NCBI RefSeq assembly: GCF_003323715.1
Contig: NZ_QOIN01000068.1
Location: 1-64,000 of the forward strand
Length of the DNA: 64,000 bases
Origin: Streptomyces diacarni
Lineage (GTDB): Bacteria > Actinomycetota > Actinomycetes > Streptomycetales > Streptomycetaceae
Direction: 5' to 3'
The position numbers and the translations under genes were made by a program. The notes beneath the pieces are model-generated. The model saw only the letters and a list, made by a program, of their open reading frames with translations. It was not told where the DNA came from and did not search any database. Of the stretch, positions 42,297 through 48,595 are shown one piece after another. Each line of letters starts with the position of its first letter. The stretch's first letter is position 1.

Positions 42297-43400
42297 ATGC
42301 ACGAACTGATCGTCGCCCCGTTCCTGACCGACCACCTCGTCTTACGCCCCGGCGATGCTCGCGGTATCAAGATCAAAGAGCGCCACTACCTTGAGCTGCG
42401 CCACGTCGCCACAACAGGCAACGCGCTGCCCGCATGGCTCCGTGACGCCGCCCACCGGCAATGGGGACTCACCCTCACCGACGCGCGGCCCAGCGACGCC
42501 CTACTCGTCCGCGACCCCCCGCCCTACGGCCACGGCCGCGCCTCCTATGAGGTCAACAACGGCTGTAACTGGGCGTGCGACCACTGCGTGTACGGGGCCA
42601 AGCGGCATGAAGGACTCGCGTGGCCAGCCCGCGAGAGACTGCTCCACATCCTGCGCGACGCCGGCGTTCTCTGGATCGAGCTGGGCGGCGGCGAATGCAC
42701 CATCGACCGCCACTTCCCCGAGACGTACGCGCTCGCCTACGACCTCGGCATGATGGTGGAGATCCTGACGAACGGCTCGACCCTGTTCCGACCCCAGGTA
42801 CTCGATCTGCTCACCACACGCCGCCCCTACCGAGTGACCATGAGCGTCTACGGCGCCACGGAAGAGACGTTCGACGGATTCACCCGACGCCGCGGCGCGT
42901 TCAAGAAGTTCATGCGCGGGCTCGGCGCCGCCCGCGAGGCCGGCCTCCCCCTGTCCCTGAGCGTCGTCGTCACCCGCGAGAACGCCCACGAGGCACCCGC
43001 AATGCGCGCCCTCGCCGAGCAGCACGCCCCACGCGTTCGCGAGTACACCCACATGTCACCGAGCTTCGCCGGCGGCGCCGACCCCCTCGCCCAGCAGGCG
43101 CCCGAGTACCTTCACAACCGCACCCCCTTCACCGGATGCGATGCCGGCCACACGTCCTTGAACGTGAACCCCTTCGGCCTGGCGAGCGTCTGCAAAGTCT
43201 CCCGCGACCACCCGATTCCGCTCCTTAAGGAAGGCGTCGCGGGACTGTCCCGACTCGGGGACATCGCCGACCGCGCTCTACAGCGTCACAGCGGGTGCAG
43301 CTCCTGCGCCCTTCAGAAGACATGCACCACGTGCATGCCACTGGTGACCCTGTACCGCAAGGCCGGCTCGCCACTGGATCGCTACTGCCAACACGCCTGA
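42297..43400 (+). CDS. Radical SAM/SPASM domain enzyme, probable peptide maturase
   Basis: 367 residues, ATG 42297 with AGGCAGGA upstream. An N-terminal region of about 80 residues precedes the radical SAM motif C90-x3-C94-x2-C97 (GCNWACDHC) and the SAM-binding ELGGGE (129-133). The C-terminal SPASM region has seven cysteines: C281-x12-G-x4-C299, then C334, C337, C343, C346 and C364, for auxiliary [4Fe-4S] clusters. SPASM enzymes mostly modify ribosomal peptides. The 47-codon gene 13 bp downstream is the obvious substrate. The spacing C343-x2-C346 is one residue shorter than the classical CX3C. Confidence 0.93.
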   Translation: MHELIVAPFLTDHLVLRPGDARGIKIKERHYLELRHVATTGNALPAWLRDAAHRQWGLTLTDARPSDALLVRDPPPYGHGRASYEVNNGCNWACDHCVYGAKRHEGLAWPARERLLHILRDAGVLWIELGGGECTIDRHFPETYALAYDLGMMVEILTNGSTLFRPQVLDLLTTRRPYRVTMSVYGATEETFDGFTRRRGAFKKFMRGLGAAREAGLPLSLSVVVTRENAHEAPAMRALAEQHAPRVREYTHMSPSFAGGADPLAQQAPEYLHNRTPFTGCDAGHTSLNVNPFGLASVCKVSRDHPIPLLKEGVAGLSRLGDIADRALQRHSGCSSCALQKTCTTCMPLVTLYRKAGSPLDRYCQHA

Positions 43401-43413
43401 GAGGAGTGAAACC

Positions 43414-43557
43414 ATGGCACTGACCATCACGCGCCCGGAGATCGTAGAGACCACCACCCGGCCGGACGCCGATGACGAGATCGAGTTCGTCGACAACCTC
43501 GACACCGTCGCCGGCAACGAGGTTATGCGCGGTTGCGGCGACGACAACCCGTACTAG
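43414..43557 (+). CDS. Candidate RiPP precursor peptide
   Basis: 47 residues, ATG 43414 with an excellent GAGGAGTG ribosome site. It begins MALTITRPEIVETTTRPDAD, continues DEIEFVDNLDTVAGNE and ends VMRGCGDDNPY. The first 35 residues are acidic and leader-like. The end has a single Cys (C41), an Asp-Asp-Asn run and a C-terminal Pro-Tyr. Position directly after the radical SAM/SPASM gene and before a hairpin terminator fits a highly translated substrate peptide. I do not recognise the core sequence from any described RiPP class; a C-terminal Tyr is shared with mycofactocin precursors, but the rest differs. Confidence 0.8.
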   Translation: MALTITRPEIVETTTRPDADDEIEFVDNLDTVAGNEVMRGCGDDNPY

Positions 43558-43570
43558 ACCACACGCCTAC

Positions 43571-43601
43571 CGAGGCCGCCCGCAGCCGGCGGGCGGCCTC
43601 G
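43571..43601 (+). terminator. Terminator/attenuator after the peptide gene
   Basis: 13-bp perfect stem cgaggccgcccgc (43571-43583) with gcgggcggcctcg (43589-43601), loop agccg. It lies 13 bp beyond the precursor stop and before the kinase gene. Confidence 0.9.
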
Positions 43602-43628
43602 CCCACTCCCACGCCCTACACTCCCGCC

Positions 43629-44438
43629 GTGGTGACCACGAGAATGCACTGGGACGACCTTCCGACCGCAACCCGCAACGCCGCTGCCGCACACACCGGC
43701 ACCATCTACGGCGCGAGCACATCGACCAAGGGGCGCAACAGCGAAATCGCCGCCACCCTGGACACCAGCACCGGTCACGTCTTCGTCAAGGGACTCCGCT
43801 GCGATCACCCACGCGCGTGGACACAGCAGCGCGAGGCCGCCATCAACCCGTACGTGGCAGGGCTCGCCCCCCGCTTGCTGTGGTCTCTCACCGACGGCGA
43901 TTGGCACCTGCTCGGCTTCGAGCACATCGACGGCCGTCCCGCCGACTACGCCCCCGGGTCCGTCGACCTCCCGCTAGTCGTCGCAGCGCTCATCACCTTG
44001 TCCGCAGTCCGAGCCCCAGCCGGCGTCGAGCTCAAACAGATCGAGCAGCGGTTCGCCGCCTACACCGACCACCCCGACGATGCCGCGCTTCTGCGGGGTG
44101 ACACCGTGCTGCATACCGACTGGACCCCCGACAACGTCCTGATCATCGACAACGCTGCCCGTGTCGTCGACTGGGCATGGCCCACCCGCGGCGCCGCGTG
44201 GATCGACGCCGCCTGTTGGGTCGTCTGGCTCATCGCCACCGGTCACGCACCCACCGATGCCGAACAGTGGGCAGCCAAGACCCCGGCATGGTCCACCGCG
44301 CCGGCCCGCGCGCTGAACGTGTTCGCCACAGCGCAACAGCGCCTCTGGCGCGGGATCGCCGATGAAGCCCCCGATACCCCATGGAAACGCTCCCTTGCCC
44401 ACGCGGCGCACCGCTGGGCCACTCACCGTCAACGCTGA
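43629..44438 (+). CDS. Aminoglycoside/choline kinase-like phosphotransferase
   Basis: 269 residues from GTG 43629; GTG 43632 and ATG 43644 are alternatives. No ribosome site is visible and a TACACT -10-like box lies about ten bases upstream, so a leaderless transcript is possible. APH-fold landmarks: VFVKG with the ATP-binding Lys54, catalytic loop LHTDWTPDNVLI with His162, Asp164 and Asn169, and the metal-binding Asp181 in VVDWAWP. Kinases of this fold phosphorylate small molecules, antibiotics or occasionally peptides. The context suggests action on the modified peptide or on self-protection; the substrate is unknown. Confidence 0.85.
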   Translation: MVTTRMHWDDLPTATRNAAAAHTGTIYGASTSTKGRNSEIAATLDTSTGHVFVKGLRCDHPRAWTQQREAAINPYVAGLAPRLLWSLTDGDWHLLGFEHIDGRPADYAPGSVDLPLVVAALITLSAVRAPAGVELKQIEQRFAAYTDHPDDAALLRGDTVLHTDWTPDNVLIIDNAARVVDWAWPTRGAAWIDAACWVVWLIATGHAPTDAEQWAAKTPAWSTAPARALNVFATAQQRLWRGIADEAPDTPWKRSLAHAAHRWATHRQR

Positions 44439-44452
44439 CGAGAGGGCACCCC

Positions 44453-44893
44453 ATGAGCACCGACCCGCCCATCCACCCGCGCGAAACACTCGCGACCCCA
44501 GCCGGGGAACCAGTCGAGATCGACACCGGCATGATCCCCGTCATCCGGGAACTCTGGCGCCTGGGGATCACGACGACCGCCTGCTGCCAGGACGTAGGCG
44601 AGGCCACCGCCGGAGTACGTGAGCAACGCGGCTCTCCGCTCGGCTACGGCGGCGACGGCTTCATCGCCTACCACCGCGGGTGGGCCCTGCTGAAACTGCC
44701 GACTCCCGACGCACTGCGCCTGGTCGCGCTCCTCGCTGACAAGCCGCGGTTCGCCGACCGCGTCCGCTGCCCATGGCGCCCCGGCTCCTGGCGCATGAAC
44801 GTCCCTCTACTCCCGACCGGGCTCGACGACGAGGCACTGTTGCACTTCCCCGGTGAGCAGCTTCCAGAGCTCGTCGAGGAGCTAGCCGCATAA
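44453..44893 (+). CDS. Hypothetical protein
   Basis: 146 residues, ATG 44453 with GAGAGGG upstream, 14 bp after the kinase stop. Notable segments are IPVIRELWRLGITTTACCQD (adjacent cysteines), YGGDGFIAYHRGWALLKLP and HFPGEQLPELVEELAA. Soluble with no signal peptide. I recognise no family. Last gene of the cargo operon, ending at a strong palindrome terminator. Confidence 0.8.
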   Translation: MSTDPPIHPRETLATPAGEPVEIDTGMIPVIRELWRLGITTTACCQDVGEATAGVREQRGSPLGYGGDGFIAYHRGWALLKLPTPDALRLVALLADKPRFADRVRCPWRPGSWRMNVPLLPTGLDDEALLHFPGEQLPELVEELAA

Positions 44894-44897
44894 TGTG

Positions 44898-44929
44898 ACC
44901 GCCCCCGACGGTCGACCGTCGGGGGCGGT
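44898..44929. terminator. Perfect palindromic terminator
   Basis: 32-bp perfect palindrome; one 16-base arm is accgcccccgacggtc and the other its exact complement. It lies five bases beyond the stop at 44893 and between the convergent cargo operon and thioesterase gene. Confidence 0.92.
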
Positions 44930-44979
44930 AGGCGCATTTGGCGACGCGTCCTGGCGAGCTCCTGCCGCGGCTCCGTTCT

Positions 44980-45519
44980 TCACTCCTTCGGACGCCGCTC
45001 TCGCAACTCCAGAATGGCGCGTCGCCGGGCGAGGCGGTGCGTACGCCTGATCTGCGCCTCTTGGAACCGCCGCTTGTCGCGGTCCGTCTCCGGGATGACC
45101 GAGGGCACGGCCCGCGGCTTCCCGTCCGCGTCGACCGCGGCAAACACCAGGTAAGCCGATCCGACCTGGGTGGCCGGCGTCGACTCGTTCCAGCGCTCGG
45201 CCATAACGCGTACGCCGATCTCCATGGAGGTCCGACCCGTCCAGTTGCATTGTGCGTGCACGTGCACGAGATCGCCTACGCGGACCGGGGAGAGGAACGC
45301 CATCTCGTCCATGGTCGCTGTCACGGCAGGCCCGCCGGAGTGCCGTCCGGCCACGGCCCCGGCCGCGTCGTCGGCCAACTTCATGATCACGCCACCGTGC
45401 ACGGTCCCGTACAGGTTTGTGTCACCCGCCGTCATGATGTGTGACAGCGTCGTACGGGATGCCGAGGTCGGCTTGCCGGGAAGGTCTTCCCCTGCCGACG
45501 TGGGGCGCTGATCAGTCAT
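44980..45519 (-). CDS. Acyl-CoA thioesterase, complete copy carried by the element
   Basis: 179 residues from ATG 45519 (MTDQRPTSAGEDLPGKPTSA); ATG 45531 is possible. Hotdog-fold thioesterase that hydrolyses acyl-CoA: TLSHIMTAGDTNLYGTVHGG, VIMKLADDAAGAVAGRHSGG, FLSPVRVGDLVHVHAQCNWT, ESTPATQVGSAYLVF, and a basic C-terminal helix. It aligns along its whole length with the split host gene, with substitutions throughout, so it came with the element rather than from a local duplication. Same orientation as the host gene. It should restore the lost activity. Confidence 0.93.
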   Translation of the reverse strand: MTDQRPTSAGEDLPGKPTSASRTTLSHIMTAGDTNLYGTVHGGVIMKLADDAAGAVAGRHSGGPAVTATMDEMAFLSPVRVGDLVHVHAQCNWTGRTSMEIGVRVMAERWNESTPATQVGSAYLVFAAVDADGKPRAVPSVIPETDRDKRRFQEAQIRRTHRLARRRAILELRERRPKE

Positions 45520-45535
45520 GCTCACCACCATAAGC

Positions 45536-45577
45536 GGGCGACCCCGACACCCTGCACAGACGGTGTCGGGGTCGCCC
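45536..45577. terminator. Strong hairpin directly upstream of the intact thioesterase
   Basis: 16-bp stem (45536-45551 with 45562-45577) around the loop ctgcacagac; one arm contains gcgaccccgacacc. It lies 16 bp before the thioesterase ATG and 28 bp beyond the stop of the broken N-terminal copy. It could terminate transcripts of that copy or be part of the replacement gene's leader. Confidence 0.8.
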
Positions 45578-45605
45578 CTGGCCCCTCATCGCGCGTTTCC
45601 GCTGG

Positions 45606-45890
45606 TCAGCGAGTTTGTGCTTTAGGGGACGAACCGTGCACCAGGTCCCCCACCCTGACCGGTTCGAGGAAGACCATCTCGTCCATGGAGGCGGTCACCG
45701 CGGGCCCCTCGGAATGGCGCCCCGCCACAGCTCCGGCCGCGTCGTCGGCCAGCTTCATGATCACGCCGCCGTGCACGGTCCCGTACAGATTGGTCTCGCT
45801 GCCCGTCATGATGTGGGAGAGGGTCGTACGGGAGGCGGCCGTCGGCTTGCCCGGAGGCTCACTGTGCGCCGCATGCGCCTGATCGGTCAT
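45606..45890 (-). pseudogene. Acyl-CoA thioesterase, N-terminal half (host copy, disrupted)
   Basis: From ATG 45890 (MTDQAHAAHSEPPGKPTAAS, GGAGG just upstream) the frame encodes a normal hotdog N-terminal half (NLYGTVHGGVIMKLADDAAG) up to DLVH at residue 85. It then crosses the core at 45635-45640 into element sequence (GSSPKAQTR) and stops. The remaining host half is at 39433-39719. It keeps the original promoter side of the gene. Confidence 0.95.
45612..45640. other. attR junction
   Basis: Element arm agtttgtgctttagggga (45612-45629), five bases (cgaac), then core cgtgca (45635-45640). Host thioesterase sequence resumes to the right. Arm-to-core distance equals that of attL. Confidence 0.9.
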
Positions 45891-46019
45891 GACCTCCACC
45901 CTATGGGGCACCGCACAGGTCACCCGAGCCCGGCATTTTGCATCAGACCTGCTACAGCTCGTCCCCGAAGCGGTACCCGCCCTGTGTTCCGCCATCCGGG
46001 TGCAGGCACACTGCGAGAC

Positions 46020-47324
46020 ATGAATCAGTGGCCCGATGGCTGGACCGACAGCTCCCGGGGCCGGGAGGGCCGCGGCAGCGGTACGCCCCGCCCCGACCCC
46101 ACACGTGTCATGCCCCACACATCGACCCCCGGTGTCCCTCCGCAGACCCGGGGCCCGGGCCAGGGTTCGCACTACGGACAGAACTACGATTCCGGACGCG
46201 GTCCCCGTGACGACCAGGGGTACGGCCAGGCGCCTCCAGGCAGCTACGACTCGGGCTACAGCGACGGCCAGGTCTACGGCGGCGGAGGCGGCCGGGGTGC
46301 CGACCGTGGGCCCGCCGGGTACGACGGCCGCCCGCGCCCCGACTGGCGGCGCCGGTTCAAGTGGGGTCTGATCACCCTGGTCGTGGTGGTCCTGGCCTGG
46401 TCCGTGGGCACCTACTTCTGGGCCGACTCCAAGCTCCGCCGCGAGGTGGACCTCAGCATCGTCGAGGACCGGCCCGAGGGCGGGGACGGCACCAACTACC
46501 TGATCGTCGGCTCGGACAGCCGCGAGGGCATGACCGCCGAGGACCGCAAGAAGCTGCACACCGGCGGCCCCACCGACGGGGGCAGGACCGACTCGATCAT
46601 GATTCTGCACGTCGGGGACAACGGGAGCACCATGGTCTCGCTCCCGCGTGACTCCGACGTCGAGGTGCCCTCCTACGTCGGCTCCGAGTCCGGCAAGCAC
46701 TACCCGGCCCAGGGCCGCCACACCAAGATCAACGCGACGTACGCCGAGGACGGTCCGCCGCTCCTCGTCCGCACGGTGGAGCACAACACCGGGCTGAAGA
46801 TCGACCACTACGCGGAGATCGGCTTCGGGGGCTTCGCGAAGATCGTCGACGCGGTGGGCGGCGTCGAGATGGACATCCCGCAGGACATCCACGACGACAA
46901 GTCCGGCGCCGACTTCAAGAAGGGCAAGCAGACCCTCGACGGGAGGGAAGCCCTCGCCTTCGTACGGACCAGGTACGCGCTCAAGGGCAGCGACCTGGAC
47001 CGCACCAAGAACCAGCAGAAGTTCCTCGCCGCCCTCGCCAACCAGGCGGCGACCCCCGGCACCGTCCTCAACCCCTTCAAGCTCTACCCGACGATGGGTG
47101 CGGGGCTCGACACGCTCAAGGTCGACAAGGACATGAGCCTGTGGAACGTGGCCTCCATGTTCTGGGCCATGAAGGACGTCTCCAGCGGCGAGGGCAAGTC
47201 CATGAACATGCCGATCTCGGGGAACGCGCCGGGCGGGAACCTCCAGTGGGACAAGGCCAAGATGCGGAAGCTCGTGGACCAGCTCAACAACGACGAGAAG
47301 GTGACCGTCACCTCCGACCGCTGA
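46020..47324 (+). CDS. LCP family protein 5
   Basis: 434 residues from ATG 46020 (MNQWPDGWTDSSRGREGRGS). A Gly/Tyr/Pro-rich cytosolic region (SYDSGYSDGQVYGGGGG) leads to membrane helix WGLITLVVVVLAWSVGTYFW. The LCP domain follows (NYLIVGSDSREGM, TDSIMILHVGDNGSTMVSLP, VDAVGGVEMDIPQDIHDD, LAFVRTRYALKGSDLDR). No LytR_C domain. Transfers wall polymers to peptidoglycan. Before the element arrived, it and LCP 4 flanked the thioesterase gene directly. Confidence 0.94.
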   Translation: MNQWPDGWTDSSRGREGRGSGTPRPDPTRVMPHTSTPGVPPQTRGPGQGSHYGQNYDSGRGPRDDQGYGQAPPGSYDSGYSDGQVYGGGGGRGADRGPAGYDGRPRPDWRRRFKWGLITLVVVVLAWSVGTYFWADSKLRREVDLSIVEDRPEGGDGTNYLIVGSDSREGMTAEDRKKLHTGGPTDGGRTDSIMILHVGDNGSTMVSLPRDSDVEVPSYVGSESGKHYPAQGRHTKINATYAEDGPPLLVRTVEHNTGLKIDHYAEIGFGGFAKIVDAVGGVEMDIPQDIHDDKSGADFKKGKQTLDGREALAFVRTRYALKGSDLDRTKNQQKFLAALANQAATPGTVLNPFKLYPTMGAGLDTLKVDKDMSLWNVASMFWAMKDVSSGEGKSMNMPISGNAPGGNLQWDKAKMRKLVDQLNNDEKVTVTSDR

Positions 47325-47370
47325 GGTGACGCCCCCGCGCGAGCGGTGGGCCGGTCGCGCGCACCACCGG

Positions 47371-47406
47371 CTGTGGCCGGGTCCCGTGACAGGGGCCCGG
47401 CCACAG
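47371..47406. terminator. Hairpin between LCP 5 and the VOC gene
   Basis: 15-bp stem with one T-G pair: ctgtggccgggtccc (47371-47385) and gggcccggccacag to 47406, loop gtgaca. It serves two convergent genes. Confidence 0.85.
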
Positions 47407-47464
47407 GTGTGCCGAAGACGTGCGGGGCGGCGGCGGGCCGCCCCGCGCTCCGCGTCGTCGCCGC

Positions 47465-47851
47465 TCAGCGGTCGACCAGGCACAGGCAGAACGGGTGTCC
47501 CACCGGGTCGAGGTAGACGCGGAAGTCCCGCTCGCCTCCGCCGTCGTCCTGGAGCAGCCGCGCGCCGAGCGCCAGCACCTCGCGTTCGGCCTCGTCGATG
47601 CGTGCCGGAGAGACGTCCAGGTCGAGGTGGAGCTGCTGCGAGTGCTCCCCGCTCGGCCACTCGGGCGGCACGAGGTCGGGCGCCTCCTGGAAGGCCAGCC
47701 GCCTGCGTCCGCTCTCGTCCACCACCTCGGTCCAGGTGCTGTCGCTCCTCGACTCGTCCACCTTCCAGCCGAGCATCCGGGCGTAGAAGTCCGCCAGGCG
47801 CCCGGTGTCCGGGCAGTCCAGGACGACAACGCCCATCGTGGGGATGGCCAT
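47465..47851 (-). CDS. VOC (glyoxalase/bleomycin resistance fold) family protein
   Basis: 128 residues, MAIPTMGVVVLDCPDTGRLA then DFYARMLGWKVDES. Repeats of the beta-alpha-beta-beta-beta unit are apparent, ending YLDPVGHPFCLCLVDR. Metal-dependent dioxygenases, isomerases and drug-binding proteins share this fold, so no reaction can be assigned. Divergent from the CGNR regulator 95 bp away. Confidence 0.9.
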   Translation of the reverse strand: MAIPTMGVVVLDCPDTGRLADFYARMLGWKVDESRSDSTWTEVVDESGRRRLAFQEAPDLVPPEWPSGEHSQQLHLDLDVSPARIDEAEREVLALGARLLQDDGGGERDFRVYLDPVGHPFCLCLVDR

Positions 47852-47945
47852 CGTGTTCTCCCTCTCGTCGCGCTCGTCGTGTTACCGCCATGGCGCGGCA
47901 ACCGGTAACGGGCCGGTTACCTCATGATGGGGCGCGACCGGTAAC

Positions 47946-48500
47946 GTGGCAAGGGTGGGAGACAGACAAGCCCCCGCATCACTCGTTCTGGTGCAGGAGT
48001 TGGCGAACACGCTGGACGTCGAGTCGGGGAGGGACCGTCTGGACACGGCGGACGACCTCGCCCGGTTCGTCCGCGCACACGAGTTGACCGCCTTCCGGCT
48101 CGGCACACGCGACCTCGCGGGACTCCGCGAGCTGCGAGAGGCGCTGCGCGCCGCCTGCCTCGCCCACACGGGCTCTCCCGCGTCCCCCGAGGCCGTCACC
48201 GCGCTGGACCGCCAGCTGAGCGAGGCACCCCTCACCCTCCGCCTGGACGGCGACGGAGAGGCTGCCCTGGGCCCCGCGCACGGGCTGTCCGGGCTCCCGG
48301 CGTTCACCGCGCACCTGGCCGTACGGATCGCCACCGCGGCGGGTGACGGGACCTGGGCCCGGCTCAAGGCGTGCGAGGCCCACGACTGCCAGTGGGTCTA
48401 CTACGACCGCAGCCCCGCAGGCCGCAGCCGCTGGTGCACCATGGCCGTCTGCGGGAGCCGCGCCAAGATGCGCACCTACCGGGCGCGGCGCACCCGGTAG
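47946..48500 (+). CDS. CGNR zinc-finger/ABATE domain regulator
   Basis: 184 residues, GTG start. The N-terminal ABATE domain (LVLVQELANTLDVESGRDRL) is followed by a C-terminal zinc finger (CEAHDCQWVYYDRSPAGRSR, WCTMAVCGSRAKMRTYRAR) with four Cys. The usual CGNR tetrapeptide reads CGSR. These are putative DNA-binding stress regulators in actinobacteria. Probably controls itself or the divergent VOC gene. Confidence 0.9.
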   Translation: MARVGDRQAPASLVLVQELANTLDVESGRDRLDTADDLARFVRAHELTAFRLGTRDLAGLRELREALRAACLAHTGSPASPEAVTALDRQLSEAPLTLRLDGDGEAALGPAHGLSGLPAFTAHLAVRIATAAGDGTWARLKACEAHDCQWVYYDRSPAGRSRWCTMAVCGSRAKMRTYRARRTR

Positions 48501-48595
48501 CCCGGCCCCGGGCCGCCCGCCCCGTCAGGGCCCGGGCAGACGAGAGGCCGGACGGAGCGACGAGAGGGCCGGACGGAGAAAGGGTGGCGGCCCGG

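Larger units (their letters stand above)
39714..45640. mobile_element. Integrated element, serine-integrase type, inserted in an acyl-CoA thioesterase gene
   Basis: The element is bounded by identical 6-bp cores (cgtgca at 39714-39719 and 45635-45640) with inverted arms inside each end. Removing it rejoins the host thioesterase in frame, reading DLVH then VKAQVNW. Contents left to right: integrase C-terminal remnant (-), truncated membrane protein (+), DUF397 and XRE regulators (-), a radical SAM/peptide/kinase operon (+), and a complete thioesterase (-) in the same orientation as the broken host gene. No replication, transfer or structural phage gene is present and the integrase catalytic domain is gone, so it appears to be a decayed, fixed element. 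Confidence 0.92.

Noticed and set aside
39714..45640. Prophage
   Set aside because: There are no capsid, tail, portal, terminase or lysis genes in the 5.9 kb; only the integrase remnant and the att arms are phage-like.
39433..45890. Thioesterase copies as simple tandem duplication
   Set aside because: The two outer pieces are complementary halves that join in frame at a 6-bp core flanked by inverted element arms; duplication would not produce this.
45606..47891. A long minus-strand frame covering LCP 5
   Set aside because: Shadow of the LCP gene on the opposite strand; only the part from 45890 is thioesterase.
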